Shown here: positions 34,836-42,312 of the stretch, piece by piece
Layout: each line of letters begins with the position of its first letter
Numbering within the stretch: position 1 is the first letter of the stretch
NCBI GenBank assembly: GCA_963803425.1
Contig: CAWDMA010000001.1
Coordinates: 682,001 to 746,000, forward strand
Length of the DNA: 64,000 nt
DNA from: DASPWW01 sp963803425
GTDB lineage: Bacteria; Actinomycetota; Thermoleophilia; Solirubrobacterales; 70-9
Direction of reading: 5' to 3'
Notes under the pieces: generated by a model
Databases searched by the model: none
What the model saw: only the letters and a program-made list of their open reading frames with translations
Told to the model about the DNA's origin: nothing
Made by a program: the position numbers and the translations under genes

Positions 34836-35224
34836 GCGGCGCTCTCCCGGCGCCCGCCGATACCCAGCGACTCACCGCCCGAGCTTGGTGCGCCGCGCTC
34901 CGCCGCGCCTTCGGTCGCCTCCTCCTCGGAGGCCTCGCCGTGCTCGACGATGTCGCCCTCCTGGAACAGGATGCCCTCGGCGATCTCCCGCCACAGCGGG
35001 ACCCGCCGCAGCAGGAACTCGAGGTCCATGCAGAAGTGCTTGAACTCCTCCCCCTGCGCGTCGTGCATGATCGCCCGCGCGTCGGCGTCGGGCTCGACCG
35101 CGAGCCGCTGCTGGTACCACCCGATCGCCTCGGCCTCCTCGGTCAGCGACGCGCACAGCCGGGCGAACGTCCGGGTCTCCTCCGGGAGCTCCGATGCGGG
35201 CTCGTGGTACTGGTCGAATCCCAC
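34832..35224 (-). CDS. Encapsulated ferritin-like cargo protein (EncFtn)
   Basis: The 130-aa protein carries the EncFtn pattern. The first helix has EEAEAIGWYQQRLAVEPDAD. The second has DAQGEEFKHFCMDLEFLLRR, containing the Glu-x2-His ferroxidase ligands. The C-terminus contains GESLGIGGRRESAA, which matches the encapsulin cargo-loading peptide (SLGIG-like). It should form decamers inside the shell and oxidise Fe(II) for mineral storage in the compartment. GTG 35224 lies 7 nt after a TAGACT box on the minus strand, so the operon transcript is leaderless and starts here. Confidence 0.93.
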   Translation of the reverse strand: MGFDQYHEPASELPEETRTFARLCASLTEEAEAIGWYQQRLAVEPDADARAIMHDAQGEEFKHFCMDLEFLLRRVPLWREIAEGILFQEGDIVEHGEASEEEATEGAAERGAPSSGGESLGIGGRRESAA

Positions 35225-35231
35225 GGGCGCC

Positions 35232-35237
35232 AGTCTA
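35232..35237 (-). promoter_or_regulatory. -10 box of the encapsulin operon
   Basis: The minus-strand TAGACT fits the TAnnnT consensus and ends 7 nt before the GTG of the EncFtn gene. Identical TAGACT-N7-start spacing precedes the genes at 46604 and 60707. The divergent FAD-oxidase gene has its own TAGGCT box at 35252-35257, so two promoters share 42 nt. Confidence 0.6.
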
Positions 35238-35266
35238 TGCCGCAGGAGCGCTAGGCTGCGCCCGAG

Positions 35267-36787
35267 GTGGCCGCTGCGATCGACGAGTCCTTTCCCTGCG
35301 TCGAGCAGGAGCTCGGCTGCTACTCGGGGCAGTACTCGGCCCGGGCCTGCGTGACGACGCCGGCCGACGCCGCCGGCGTCGCCGCCGCGTTCGAGTTCGC
35401 GCGACGCAACGACCGCGCCGTCACGCTGCGAGCCGGCGCGCACTCGTTCGACGGGCAGTCGCTCGGCGACGATCTCGTGATCTCGACGACCGCGATCGAC
35501 CACGTCGAGGTGCTGGCCGCGGAATCCGAGGAATCCAGGGTCCGGGTCGGCGCGGGCGCGAGCTGGGGGAAGATCATTGCCGCGCTGAAGCCACACGGGC
35601 TGGTCCCGGCGGTGACCGTGACGACCGAGCACGCGACGGCAGGGGGGACCCTGTCGGGCGACTGCCTGTCGCGATTCTCCCCGGCCTACGGCAAGGAGGG
35701 AGAGCACGTCGAGAGCTTCGAGCTGGTCACCACCGACGGCAGACAGATCACGTGCATGCCCCCGGCCAGGGGGACCGAGTTCGCCCAGTGGAGCCCCGGC
35801 GAGCGCGCCTTCTGCGGGGTGATCAGCGGGCTCGGCCACCTCGGCGCCGTCACCGAGATCACCTACCGGGTGAGGAAGGCCGTCGAGCCCGGTGAGCCGA
35901 TCGGGGTGCGGACGCTCGCGTACAGGACCGACACCTTCTCCACGCTGGCGAAGGAGCTCCTGCCCCGGGTCGAGCAGATGGTCGCCCAGAGCGCCGATCC
36001 CCGCGACATGAAGAAGCTCGACGCGATCTGGTCGGCGCTCGACACCCGACCCGACGGCTCGCAGACGGCGCTTCTGTTCACCTCGATATTCCAGTGCGGC
36101 GACAAGGGGAAGCGAATGCTCCTGCACCGACCGAAGCTGTTCGTGCGGCTGCTCGCCGAGTGGGGGATGCGGCGACCGGCGATCGCCGCGGTGCTGTGGC
36201 GGTTCTACGTGATGGGGTTGTTCCGGGACCGCCAGTCGGAGTACGTGGACGAGCTGGAGGGGTTCACGTTCTTCATGGACGGGAACGCCCGCGCGAAGCG
36301 GATCGGGAAGCGGTTCGGGTTCAAGATGCAGAACTGCCAGCAGACCTTCGTCGTCCCCAGTGAGCCCGGCACCGAGCGGGGTTGGGACAAGACCAGGGAC
36401 GACCTGGTCGAGTGGCTCGAGTACGCGCACGGCTATCTGCTCGGGCGGGGGCTCGCCCCCACCCTGCACGACGTCCTGTACCTGCCCAAGGACCGGCCGT
36501 TCATGCTGTCGGCGAGCGCCGACATGGCGGGGTTCGCGTGCAGCTACGCGTTCGAGACCTCGAACGCTAAACGCCTCGCCGCCGTGAAGGAGGCGTTCTC
36601 GGAGCTCGCGGACGTGCTCTGGAAGGATTTCGGCGGGCGGGTGTACCTGGTCAAGAACGTGTACGCGAGGGAGGAGACGCTGCGTGAGATGTACGCGAGC
36701 CACCTCGACGAGTTCGTCGAGCTGAAGTCGGAGCTCGACCCGAGCGGGACCCTGTCGAACGAGTTCTTCGGGAAGCTCGGCCTGTAG
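35267..36787 (+). CDS. FAD-linked oxidoreductase (PCMH fold, sugar-lactone-oxidase/DprE1-like)
   Basis: The 506-aa protein has a PCMH-type FAD domain: AVTLRAGAHSFDGQSLGDDL, VRVGAGASWGKIIAALKPHG, LVPAVTVTTEHATAGGTLSG and later GLGHLGAVTEITYRVRK. The C-terminal half (DVLYLPKDRPFMLSASADMA, SELDPSGTLSNEFFGKLGL) resembles the cap of aldonolactone oxidases and DprE1-type epimerases. It lacks the GGTGHGS loop for covalent flavin, so FAD may be bound non-covalently. The substrate is unknown, possibly a sugar or polyol. A TAGGCT box 9 nt before the GTG suggests a leaderless gene, divergent from the encapsulin operon. Confidence 0.8.
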   Translation: MAAAIDESFPCVEQELGCYSGQYSARACVTTPADAAGVAAAFEFARRNDRAVTLRAGAHSFDGQSLGDDLVISTTAIDHVEVLAAESEESRVRVGAGASWGKIIAALKPHGLVPAVTVTTEHATAGGTLSGDCLSRFSPAYGKEGEHVESFELVTTDGRQITCMPPARGTEFAQWSPGERAFCGVISGLGHLGAVTEITYRVRKAVEPGEPIGVRTLAYRTDTFSTLAKELLPRVEQMVAQSADPRDMKKLDAIWSALDTRPDGSQTALLFTSIFQCGDKGKRMLLHRPKLFVRLLAEWGMRRPAIAAVLWRFYVMGLFRDRQSEYVDELEGFTFFMDGNARAKRIGKRFGFKMQNCQQTFVVPSEPGTERGWDKTRDDLVEWLEYAHGYLLGRGLAPTLHDVLYLPKDRPFMLSASADMAGFACSYAFETSNAKRLAAVKEAFSELADVLWKDFGGRVYLVKNVYAREETLREMYASHLDEFVELKSELDPSGTLSNEFFGKLGL

Positions 36788-36790
36788 GCG

Positions 36791-37204
36791 CTACTCGCGC
36801 ACCCCGGCGTTCCGGAGCGCCGCCTCGTAGTCGAAGCACACCTGCCAGCTCGCCACCTTCCCGTCGCGGACGGTGAATATCCCCGCCTGCAGCATGTCCG
36901 CCTCCATCCCGACCCGGCTCCGCGCCCACCACCGGATCGTGACCAGGATCCGGTCACCGCAGTCGAAGAACTCCTGCGGCTCCAGATGCATCCGCTCCAG
37001 CGGCTCGTAGTAGGCCGTCACCGCCTCTCGGAACGAGTCCAGTCCCCTGTAGGTGCCGGCGCCGGGCAGCGCCGGATCCTCCCGATACTCGAAATCGGGG
37101 TGGAGCCATGCCGCGGCCCGCTCCCACGTCTGCTGCTCGCGCGGGTCGAGGTTGATCCCCTCCTCGATCGCGTACCGGACGATCTCGACGTCTGCTTCGG
37201 ACAT
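36791..37204 (-). CDS. SnoaL-like / NTF2-fold protein
   Basis: The 137-aa protein resembles the SnoaL-type protein at 2455. It starts SEADVEIVRYAIEEGINLDP, then has AAWLHPDFEYREDPALPGAG and YRGLDSFREAVTAYY, and a strand-rich end (GIFTVRDGKVASWQVCFDYE). The ligand is unknown. The minus-strand GATACT box (37214-37219) ends 9 nt before the ATG. It converges with the FAD oxidase, 3 nt away. Confidence 0.75.
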   Translation of the reverse strand: MSEADVEIVRYAIEEGINLDPREQQTWERAAAWLHPDFEYREDPALPGAGTYRGLDSFREAVTAYYEPLERMHLEPQEFFDCGDRILVTIRWWARSRVGMEADMLQAGIFTVRDGKVASWQVCFDYEAALRNAGVRE

Positions 37205-37244
37205 CGAGCCCGAAGTATCGCTCACCCGTCGGCGAGCGCGGCGC

Positions 37245-38336
37245 CTATCCGCCGGCGACCTTTCTGAACGCGTTGTACGCCGGCTTCGGCTGCAGACCAC
37301 TCGTCACGAGGCCGGCGTCTCCGCACCAGTCGCAGATCGCGTCACCGGGGAAATCACGCCACGTGTACCAGTACACGCCGCCGATCCTCCACTTGCGCCG
37401 TTTCTTGGCGAGAAGCTTGTAGGTCTTCTTGAGCAGCTTCGCCTGCCCCTTGGGGCTCTTCGACAGCTTCGGGCTGGCTCCGTTGGCGACCGAGCTCCAT
37501 CCCGTCTCCGTCAGGGTCACCTGCGCCTTCTTCTTGTGGCCCTTCTTGAGCGCCCGGCGGACCTTCTTGACGTCGCCCGCGACCACGCGCTGGTTCTTCG
37601 CATACGGATGCAGTCCGACGTCGTCGAAGCTGTTCCTGCCAGCCGCGGTCTTGGTCAGCTTCTTCACGTATTTCCAGGCGTCGAGCCCACCGGCGCCGGT
37701 GGGCCTGCTTGCGAGGCCGCCGGTCAGCACCCGGCCGTCCGGATTCACGGAGGTGATCGCCTGCTTCGCGATCTCGAGCAGCGTCGAGTACCTGCTCACG
37801 TCGGGCGTCGGGAAGAAGTGCTTCGGGCCGTTCTCCTCGTTCCACACCTGCCACGTGTCGGGCGGAAGGACCGGCGCGCCGGGGTGCTGGGCCGGGTACA
37901 CGGTGCGCCAGAAGCTGCCCCCCTGGCCGTAGCGCCTGACCGCCTCGCGAACGAACTTCTCCCAGGCGCTCCTCTGCTGAGCGGAGTCGACCGGCGGGCT
38001 GGTGGTCTCCTTTGAGAGCCAGTTCGGCGTGCCGTAGAGGTTGGGCAGCACGCCGATGCCCCGCGCCGCGGCCTCCCCGAACAACCTGTCCGTGGCGGCC
38101 CAGTCGTAGCGCCCCGGGTACTCCTCGATCACCTGCCAGAAGAGGGTGACGCGCACCGAGCCGACGTTCGCCTGCCGCATCATCTCGTAGTCGGCCGCCC
38201 GCAGATCGTAGTTGGGGACGAGGCCGTAGAAGCTGGGCGGGGTGCGCTTCGCCTGGCTCGCTGCCGGCGCCACGGCGGTGGCGGCCACGGCCGCGATCGC
38301 GGCCATCAAGATCAGTCTGGTTCGTATGTGGATCAC
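37245..38336 (-). CDS. Secreted glycoside hydrolase, clan-A-like (GH5/GH39 type)
   Basis: After a signal peptide (TRLILMAAIAAVAATAVAPA, then ASQAKR) comes a TIM-barrel protein of about 330 aa. LTLFWQV-like VRVTLFWQVIEEYPGRYDW marks the early strand. WQVWNEENGPKHFFPTP holds the putative acid/base Glu (Asn-Glu), and VTLTETGWSS holds the nucleophile Glu on a later strand. GGVYWYTWRDFPGD ends the barrel. Similar proteins are frequent in Solirubrobacter-type genomes; the glycan is unknown. GTG 38336 is preferred over ATG 38369 because GGAAGGAG stands before it and gives a clean signal peptide. Confidence 0.8.
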   Translation of the reverse strand: MIHIRTRLILMAAIAAVAATAVAPAASQAKRTPPSFYGLVPNYDLRAADYEMMRQANVGSVRVTLFWQVIEEYPGRYDWAATDRLFGEAAARGIGVLPNLYGTPNWLSKETTSPPVDSAQQRSAWEKFVREAVRRYGQGGSFWRTVYPAQHPGAPVLPPDTWQVWNEENGPKHFFPTPDVSRYSTLLEIAKQAITSVNPDGRVLTGGLASRPTGAGGLDAWKYVKKLTKTAAGRNSFDDVGLHPYAKNQRVVAGDVKKVRRALKKGHKKKAQVTLTETGWSSVANGASPKLSKSPKGQAKLLKKTYKLLAKKRRKWRIGGVYWYTWRDFPGDAICDWCGDAGLVTSGLQPKPAYNAFRKVAGG

Positions 38337-38556
38337 GTCTGCGATTCGCTCCTTCCAAGGTCGACACACATCGATAGGCCCGGGCAGCGATTCCCGGCTC
38401 GCTGATCCACGAACCCGAGCGGTCAGCGCGCTGCTTCCAGCAGCCAGGTGGCTCCGGGTGCCTGTTTGGGTTGCGGCCCCCGCCGTCCGGGACAGACTCC
38501 CGCGCCGGCCGAGGCTAGCACGGCCTCGACCGCTCGCGATCCGTGTGAGCGTTTGC

Positions 38557-38562
38557 TAGTGT
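38557..38562 (+). promoter_or_regulatory. -10 box of riboswitch-rpf transcript
   Basis: TAGTGT, in a GCTAGTGTGCTGG context, ends 5-6 nt before the predicted 5' end of the c-di-AMP aptamer. Transcription would begin near 38568. The roughly 220 nt between the glycosidase start (38336) and this box contain no gene, tRNA or repeat that I can see. Confidence 0.5.
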
Positions 38563-38566
38563 GCTG

Positions 38567-38712
38567 GCTCGACCTGCTGAAGCACCCGCCCACATATCGG
38601 CGGGTAGCGGGGGACCCAACGTTGTTGGGGCGAATCGCGGCCCGAGCGCCGCGTAGCGCCAGCTCTTAGGCGCGAGCCCGTCAGCTAACCCCGTAAGCGA
38701 GTGAAGAGCGTC
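38567..38712 (+). ncRNA. Cyclic di-AMP riboswitch (ydaO-yuaA class)
   Basis: The conserved cores of the ydaO aptamer are present in order: GGGGGACCCAA at 38610-38620, TTGGGGCGAATC at 38624-38636, CTCTTAGGCGCGAGCCCGT, and GTCAGCTAACCCCGTAAGCG at 38680-38699. Known biology: the aptamer binds two c-di-AMP molecules and usually turns expression off. In actinobacteria it often stands before resuscitation-promoting-factor or other cell-wall hydrolase genes, and an Rpf-like gene follows here 5 nt after the element. The exact ends are approximate. Confidence 0.95.
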
Positions 38713-38717
38713 ACACG

Positions 38718-39170
38718 TTGAAGTTTGCGTACCGCTTCCCGAGCACAGACATCAAGCTCCTGATTCCGCTGCTGATCGCCGCGGCGATCGTGGCGACCGT
38801 TGCGCTGGGCGCCTCCACCGCCGGCGCCGCGACCTCGGGCGGGATCACCATCGGCGGCGGCACGGGTGGCTCCGACGACAAGTCGTCCTCGGCCAGCGAC
38901 GCGAGGTACGAGCGGCTGTGGGGCAAGGTGAACAAGCGCAACCGGCGGTGGGCCCGGACCACCGCGGTGTGCGAGTCGGGCAAGGACCCCGAGGCGGTCG
39001 GCGGTGGCGGCAAGTACCGCGGCGCCTTCCAGTTCCTGAAGTCGACGTGGCGCCGCGCCCCGAAGTCTCCCGGCGGCGACCCGGTCAGGTTCCCGTACAA
39101 GACGCAGGCAGTCGTCGCCGTCGCCCTGAAGCAGCGGGACGGCGCCCAGCACTGGCCCAACTGCGGCTAA
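38718..39170 (+). CDS. Resuscitation-promoting-factor-like transglycosylase
   Basis: The 150-aa protein starts at TTG 38718. A membrane/signal segment (LLIPLLIAAAIVATVALGAS, then TAGA) is followed by a Gly/Ser linker and a C-terminal Rpf domain. TTAVCESGKDPEAVGGGGKY carries the catalytic Glu, GAFQFLKSTWRRAP follows, and QRDGAQHWPNCG supplies the second Cys of the conserved disulfide. It cleaves peptidoglycan glycan strands to allow regrowth from dormancy. Expression is probably controlled by the c-di-AMP riboswitch directly upstream. Confidence 0.88.
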   Translation: MKFAYRFPSTDIKLLIPLLIAAAIVATVALGASTAGAATSGGITIGGGTGGSDDKSSSASDARYERLWGKVNKRNRRWARTTAVCESGKDPEAVGGGGKYRGAFQFLKSTWRRAPKSPGGDPVRFPYKTQAVVAVALKQRDGAQHWPNCG

Positions 39171-39224
39171 CCGCCCGCCGGAAGTACGGTTCGCTGGACC
39201 GAAGTCCAGCGAAAGGAGCGTGGG

Positions 39225-40538
39225 ATGGGACATGACGTCGTGGTCGTCGGCGGCGGGCTCGCAGGCCTCACCGCCGCCCGGAACCTGGTCGCGGGCGGAG
39301 CCGACGTGGTCGTCCTGGAGGCGCGGGGGCGGCCGGGCGGGCGCGTCGAGCAGACCCAGCTCCCCGACGGTCGGCTCGTGCAGCTCGGCGGCGAGCTCAC
39401 CGGTCCCTTTCAGACCGCGTACCGCGATCTCGTCGCCGACCTCGGCCTGACGCTCGAGTCCGCCTTCCCCTCGATCCCCGGCGAGGACACGTACGTGATC
39501 GCGGACGGGAAGTTCGTCGGCGACGCACGCTCGTGGATGGACGACGAGGACCGGGTGAGCTACGACGTGGTCGAGGAGAAGTTCCGCGCGCTCGCCGGCA
39601 CGGTAGACCCCGACGACCCGTGGTCCCACCCGGAGGCGGCGAAGCTCGATTCGATCTCGGTCGCCCAGTGGATGCGCGAGGCGGGGGCGACGCGCAAGGT
39701 CGTGTACGCCGAGGATCTCGGGGCGCTGGCTCTGTCGTCCGAGTCGCTGGAGCGGATCTCGCTGCTGTCCGAGCTCCGCAAGCAGGCCGCCTCGGGCGGC
39801 AGGGGGTTCTACGACTACGACGTGTGGGAGTCCCAGCGGGTCGCCGAGGGATCGGCCTCGGTGCCGCTGCGGATGGCGGAGCAGCTCGGTTACCGGGTCA
39901 GGTACACGACCCCTGTGGAGCGGATCCGCGTGTCCTCGGCCGGTTGCACGGTGACGGCGGCGAACGGCGAGCGGTTCGATGCGGAGGTGGTCGTCTCCGC
40001 GGTCCCTGTGGGCCCGCTACGCAACATCCAGGTCGAGGGCGTCTCCGAGGAGCGGCTCGGCTCGCTGCACCGGCAGCGGCACGCGCTCGCCGCCAAGGCG
40101 GTGTTCGTTTACGACACCTCGTTCTGGGAGGAGCAGGGCCAGAACGGGACCGGCTATGCCGAGAAGGGGCTCCTGTGCGGGATCTGGCCGCAGGTCGAGG
40201 GGATCATCTCGACCCTGGTCCCGCCGGAGCGCCTGGCGCTGCTGATCGCCACCCCCGCCCACATCCTCCAGCAGGAGCTCACCCGGGAGATGGTGGAGAT
40301 TTTCGGGGACGGTGCCGCCAACCCGGCCGCGGTGTTCATGCGTCGGTGGGGGGTGCACCCGTACACCCTCGGCTACATCACCAATTGGCGCCCGGGCGAC
40401 GTGATGGCCGTCGGCCCGCTGCACGGCACGCACGAGCCGCCGTTCTACGTGTGCGGCTCGGACCAGTGGGTGTGCGGGTACATGGAGGGGGCCGTCCGCA
40501 CCGGCCGCGCGGCCGCGGCTGCGGCGCTCGCCGGCTGA
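39225..40538 (+). CDS. Flavin monoamine oxidase-type enzyme
   Basis: The 437-aa protein has VVVVGGGLAGLTAARNLVAG for FAD binding and the loop VLEARGRPGGRVEQTQLPDG followed by LVQLGGELTGPFQTAYRDLV. A C-terminal FAD contact lies in YVCGSDQWVCGYMEGAVRTG. It is related in domain order to the amine oxidase of the encapsulin operon (32665) but clearly divergent. The substrate amine is unknown. GAAAGGAG precedes the ATG. It stands alone between the rpf gene and the sigma factor. Confidence 0.85.
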   Translation: MGHDVVVVGGGLAGLTAARNLVAGGADVVVLEARGRPGGRVEQTQLPDGRLVQLGGELTGPFQTAYRDLVADLGLTLESAFPSIPGEDTYVIADGKFVGDARSWMDDEDRVSYDVVEEKFRALAGTVDPDDPWSHPEAAKLDSISVAQWMREAGATRKVVYAEDLGALALSSESLERISLLSELRKQAASGGRGFYDYDVWESQRVAEGSASVPLRMAEQLGYRVRYTTPVERIRVSSAGCTVTAANGERFDAEVVVSAVPVGPLRNIQVEGVSEERLGSLHRQRHALAAKAVFVYDTSFWEEQGQNGTGYAEKGLLCGIWPQVEGIISTLVPPERLALLIATPAHILQQELTREMVEIFGDGAANPAAVFMRRWGVHPYTLGYITNWRPGDVMAVGPLHGTHEPPFYVCGSDQWVCGYMEGAVRTGRAAAAAALAG

Positions 40539-40616
40539 GCGGCTATGCTGTTGGGGACGGTGTCGTGAGCCGTTGACCGCGATCTTGCGCGATGTTTCCG
40601 CCGCGTGAGCGGCTGC

Positions 40617-40644
40617 TTGCATTTGCGCCGATCTGCGCTATACT
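40617..40644 (+). promoter_or_regulatory. Promoter of sigma factor gene
   Basis: TTGCAT (40617-40622) and TATACT (40639-40644) with a 16-nt spacer form a good housekeeping-type promoter. The predicted start near 40651 gives a leader of about 80 nt with AAGGAG before the ATG at 40731. This gene is thus unlike the many leaderless genes nearby. Confidence 0.7.
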
Positions 40645-40730
40645 TTCTGAAGTCAAGGGGGACCGGTCCCCGGCCGCTGCTTGTCGGTGGATCAGGCAGG
40701 GGACGACGAAACCTCGAAAGAAGGAGCACG

Positions 40731-41672
40731 ATGCCTCGCACGAGAGGCGCTGCGACGAAGCGCAGCGAGGGCCGCCGCACGCGCGGCGAGCACAACCAGA
40801 CGAAGAACCAGGCCGGTGCCGAGCGCCGCGGGTCCGAGCATGCCGCGGCGGAGATGACGACCGACAGCCTGCAGCTCTTCATCAACCAGGCGATGCGCTA
40901 CCCCCTGCTCACCAAGGAGGAGGAGGTCGAGCTGGCGCAGGCGATCGAGCGCGGCGATCTCGCCGCGAAGGAGCGCCTGATCAACTCCAACCTCCGCCTC
41001 GTGATCAAGTTCGCGCGTCGCTACCAGGGCCACGGGCTCGACCTCGGCGACCTCGTCCAGGAGGCGATGCTGGGGCTGATCCGCGCGGCCGAGAAGTTCG
41101 ACTGGCGGCGTGGCTACAAGTTCTCGACGTACGCGGTGCTGTGGATCAAGCAGTCGATCCAGCGCGGGCTCGACAACAGCGGGCGTCCGGTGCGGATCCC
41201 CGCCCACGTCGCGCAGCGTGAGCGGACGGTGAACCGGATCACCGCGGAGCTTGCGGTGAAGCTGGACCGCGACCCGACCGACGAGGAGGTCGCTGACGCG
41301 GCGAAGCTCCCGCTCGACGAGGTGATGGCGGTCCGCGACCTGACCCGGGTCACGGCCAGCCTCGACACCCCGGTCGGGGACGGCGACACGACGCTTGGAG
41401 AGCTGCATGCTGAGAGCACCGACGACCTCGAGGAGGAGGTGTTCGAGCGCGAGCAGGAGGGCGCGGTCGAGGAGGCGCTCTCGAAGCTGCCGGAGCAGGA
41501 GCGGCGCATCATCAGCGCACGGTTCGGCACCGGCGGGCAGCCCGCCCGCACCCTCCGCGACGCCGCCCGCGAGGTCGGCGTCACCCAGGAGCAGGCACGC
41601 CGGCTCGAGGCTCGGGCGCTGGAGCGCCTGTCCTCGGACGAGCGACTCGCGGGCTGGCGCGCAGCCGCCTGA
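40731..41672 (+). CDS. RNA polymerase sigma factor, sigma70 group 2 (RpoD-like)
   Basis: The 313-aa protein has a short basic/polar N-terminal lead, then region 1.2 (LFINQAMRYPLLTKEEEVEL). Region 2 follows (SNLRLVIKFARRYQGHGLDL, DLVQEAMLGLIRAAEKFDWR, YKFSTYAVLWIKQSIQRGLD), then region 3 (RIPAHVAQRERTVNRI) and region 4 with the helix-turn-helix TLRDAAREVGVTQEQARRLE. Region 1.1 is absent, which points to an alternative (HrdB-like/SigB-like group 2) factor and not the primary sigma. AAGGAG precedes the ATG at 40731; an upstream in-frame ATG is ignored because it lies in the promoter region. Confidence 0.9.
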   Translation: MPRTRGAATKRSEGRRTRGEHNQTKNQAGAERRGSEHAAAEMTTDSLQLFINQAMRYPLLTKEEEVELAQAIERGDLAAKERLINSNLRLVIKFARRYQGHGLDLGDLVQEAMLGLIRAAEKFDWRRGYKFSTYAVLWIKQSIQRGLDNSGRPVRIPAHVAQRERTVNRITAELAVKLDRDPTDEEVADAAKLPLDEVMAVRDLTRVTASLDTPVGDGDTTLGELHAESTDDLEEEVFEREQEGAVEEALSKLPEQERRIISARFGTGGQPARTLRDAAREVGVTQEQARRLEARALERLSSDERLAGWRAAA

Positions 41673-41697
41673 CCCCATTCGGTTGGATAATGCGGGC

Positions 41698-42312
41698 GTG
41701 AGCGATCAGCCCGCACCTCCGCCCGAGTTCGACCTCGCGCTCGCAGAAGCGGGAGCGTGGGTCGGCTCGGGCCCGGAGGGGATCGGCGAGTCGCCGGTCG
41801 CGCCCGTGAACGAGCATCCCCTCGACATCGAGGGGGAGGACCCGGCGGTTGCGCTGCGGCAGACCCTGGGCACGTTCGCGACCGGGGTGACCGTGATCAC
41901 CACCGGATCGGAGGATCAGGTGCACGGGATGACCGCGAACGCGTTCATGTCGGTGTCGCTGGAGCCACCGCTGGTGCTGATCTCGATCGCGCGCGGGACG
42001 AAGATGTGCAACCTGCTGCACGAGGGCGCGCACTTCGCCGTGAACGTGCTCGCCGACGACCAGCGCGGGCTCTCGGACAGGTTCGCGGGGCGCGACAGCG
42101 CCGACGTGGCCCAGCCGACCTTCATGATCGTCCACGAGACACCCCTCGTCGAGGGCTCCGCCGCGCACTTCGTCGCGCGCGTCGCGCGCTCGTACTGGGG
42201 CGGCGACCACTCGCTCTTCCTGGGCCAGGTCGAGTACGCGCGTCGCACCGACGCCGCCCGGCCGCTGCTCTTCCACGGCGGGCAGTACGGAAGCCTGACC
42301 GCAGGCGGCTAG
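41698..42312 (+). CDS. Flavin reductase family protein (HpaC/ActVB-like)
   Basis: The 204-aa protein has the flavin-reductase fold after an acidic lead of about 50 residues: LRQTLGTFATGVTVITTGSE, VHGMTANAFMSVSLEPPLVL, ISIARGTKMCNLLHEGAHFA and AVNVLADDQRGLSDRFAGRD, then a GQVEYA segment. Members supply reduced FMN/FAD to monooxygenases or reduce flavins with NAD(P)H. A GATAAT box lies 6 nt before the GTG at 41698, so it is probably leaderless. It converges with the DUF1989-GcvT gene, sharing 4 nt. Confidence 0.85.
   Translation: MSDQPAPPPEFDLALAEAGAWVGSGPEGIGESPVAPVNEHPLDIEGEDPAVALRQTLGTFATGVTVITTGSEDQVHGMTANAFMSVSLEPPLVLISIARGTKMCNLLHEGAHFAVNVLADDQRGLSDRFAGRDSADVAQPTFMIVHETPLVEGSAAHFVARVARSYWGGDHSLFLGQVEYARRTDAARPLLFHGGQYGSLTAGG

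Noticed and set aside
38370..38556. Possible tRNA or second small RNA in the gap before the riboswitch
   Set aside because: No cloverleaf, conserved TTCGANNC arm or CCA end is visible; only the c-di-AMP aptamer downstream is supported.
40605..40730. Sigma factor start at the ATG at 40605
   Set aside because: This start lies upstream of the TTGCAT/TATACT promoter; ATG 40731 has AAGGAG and a normal N-terminus.
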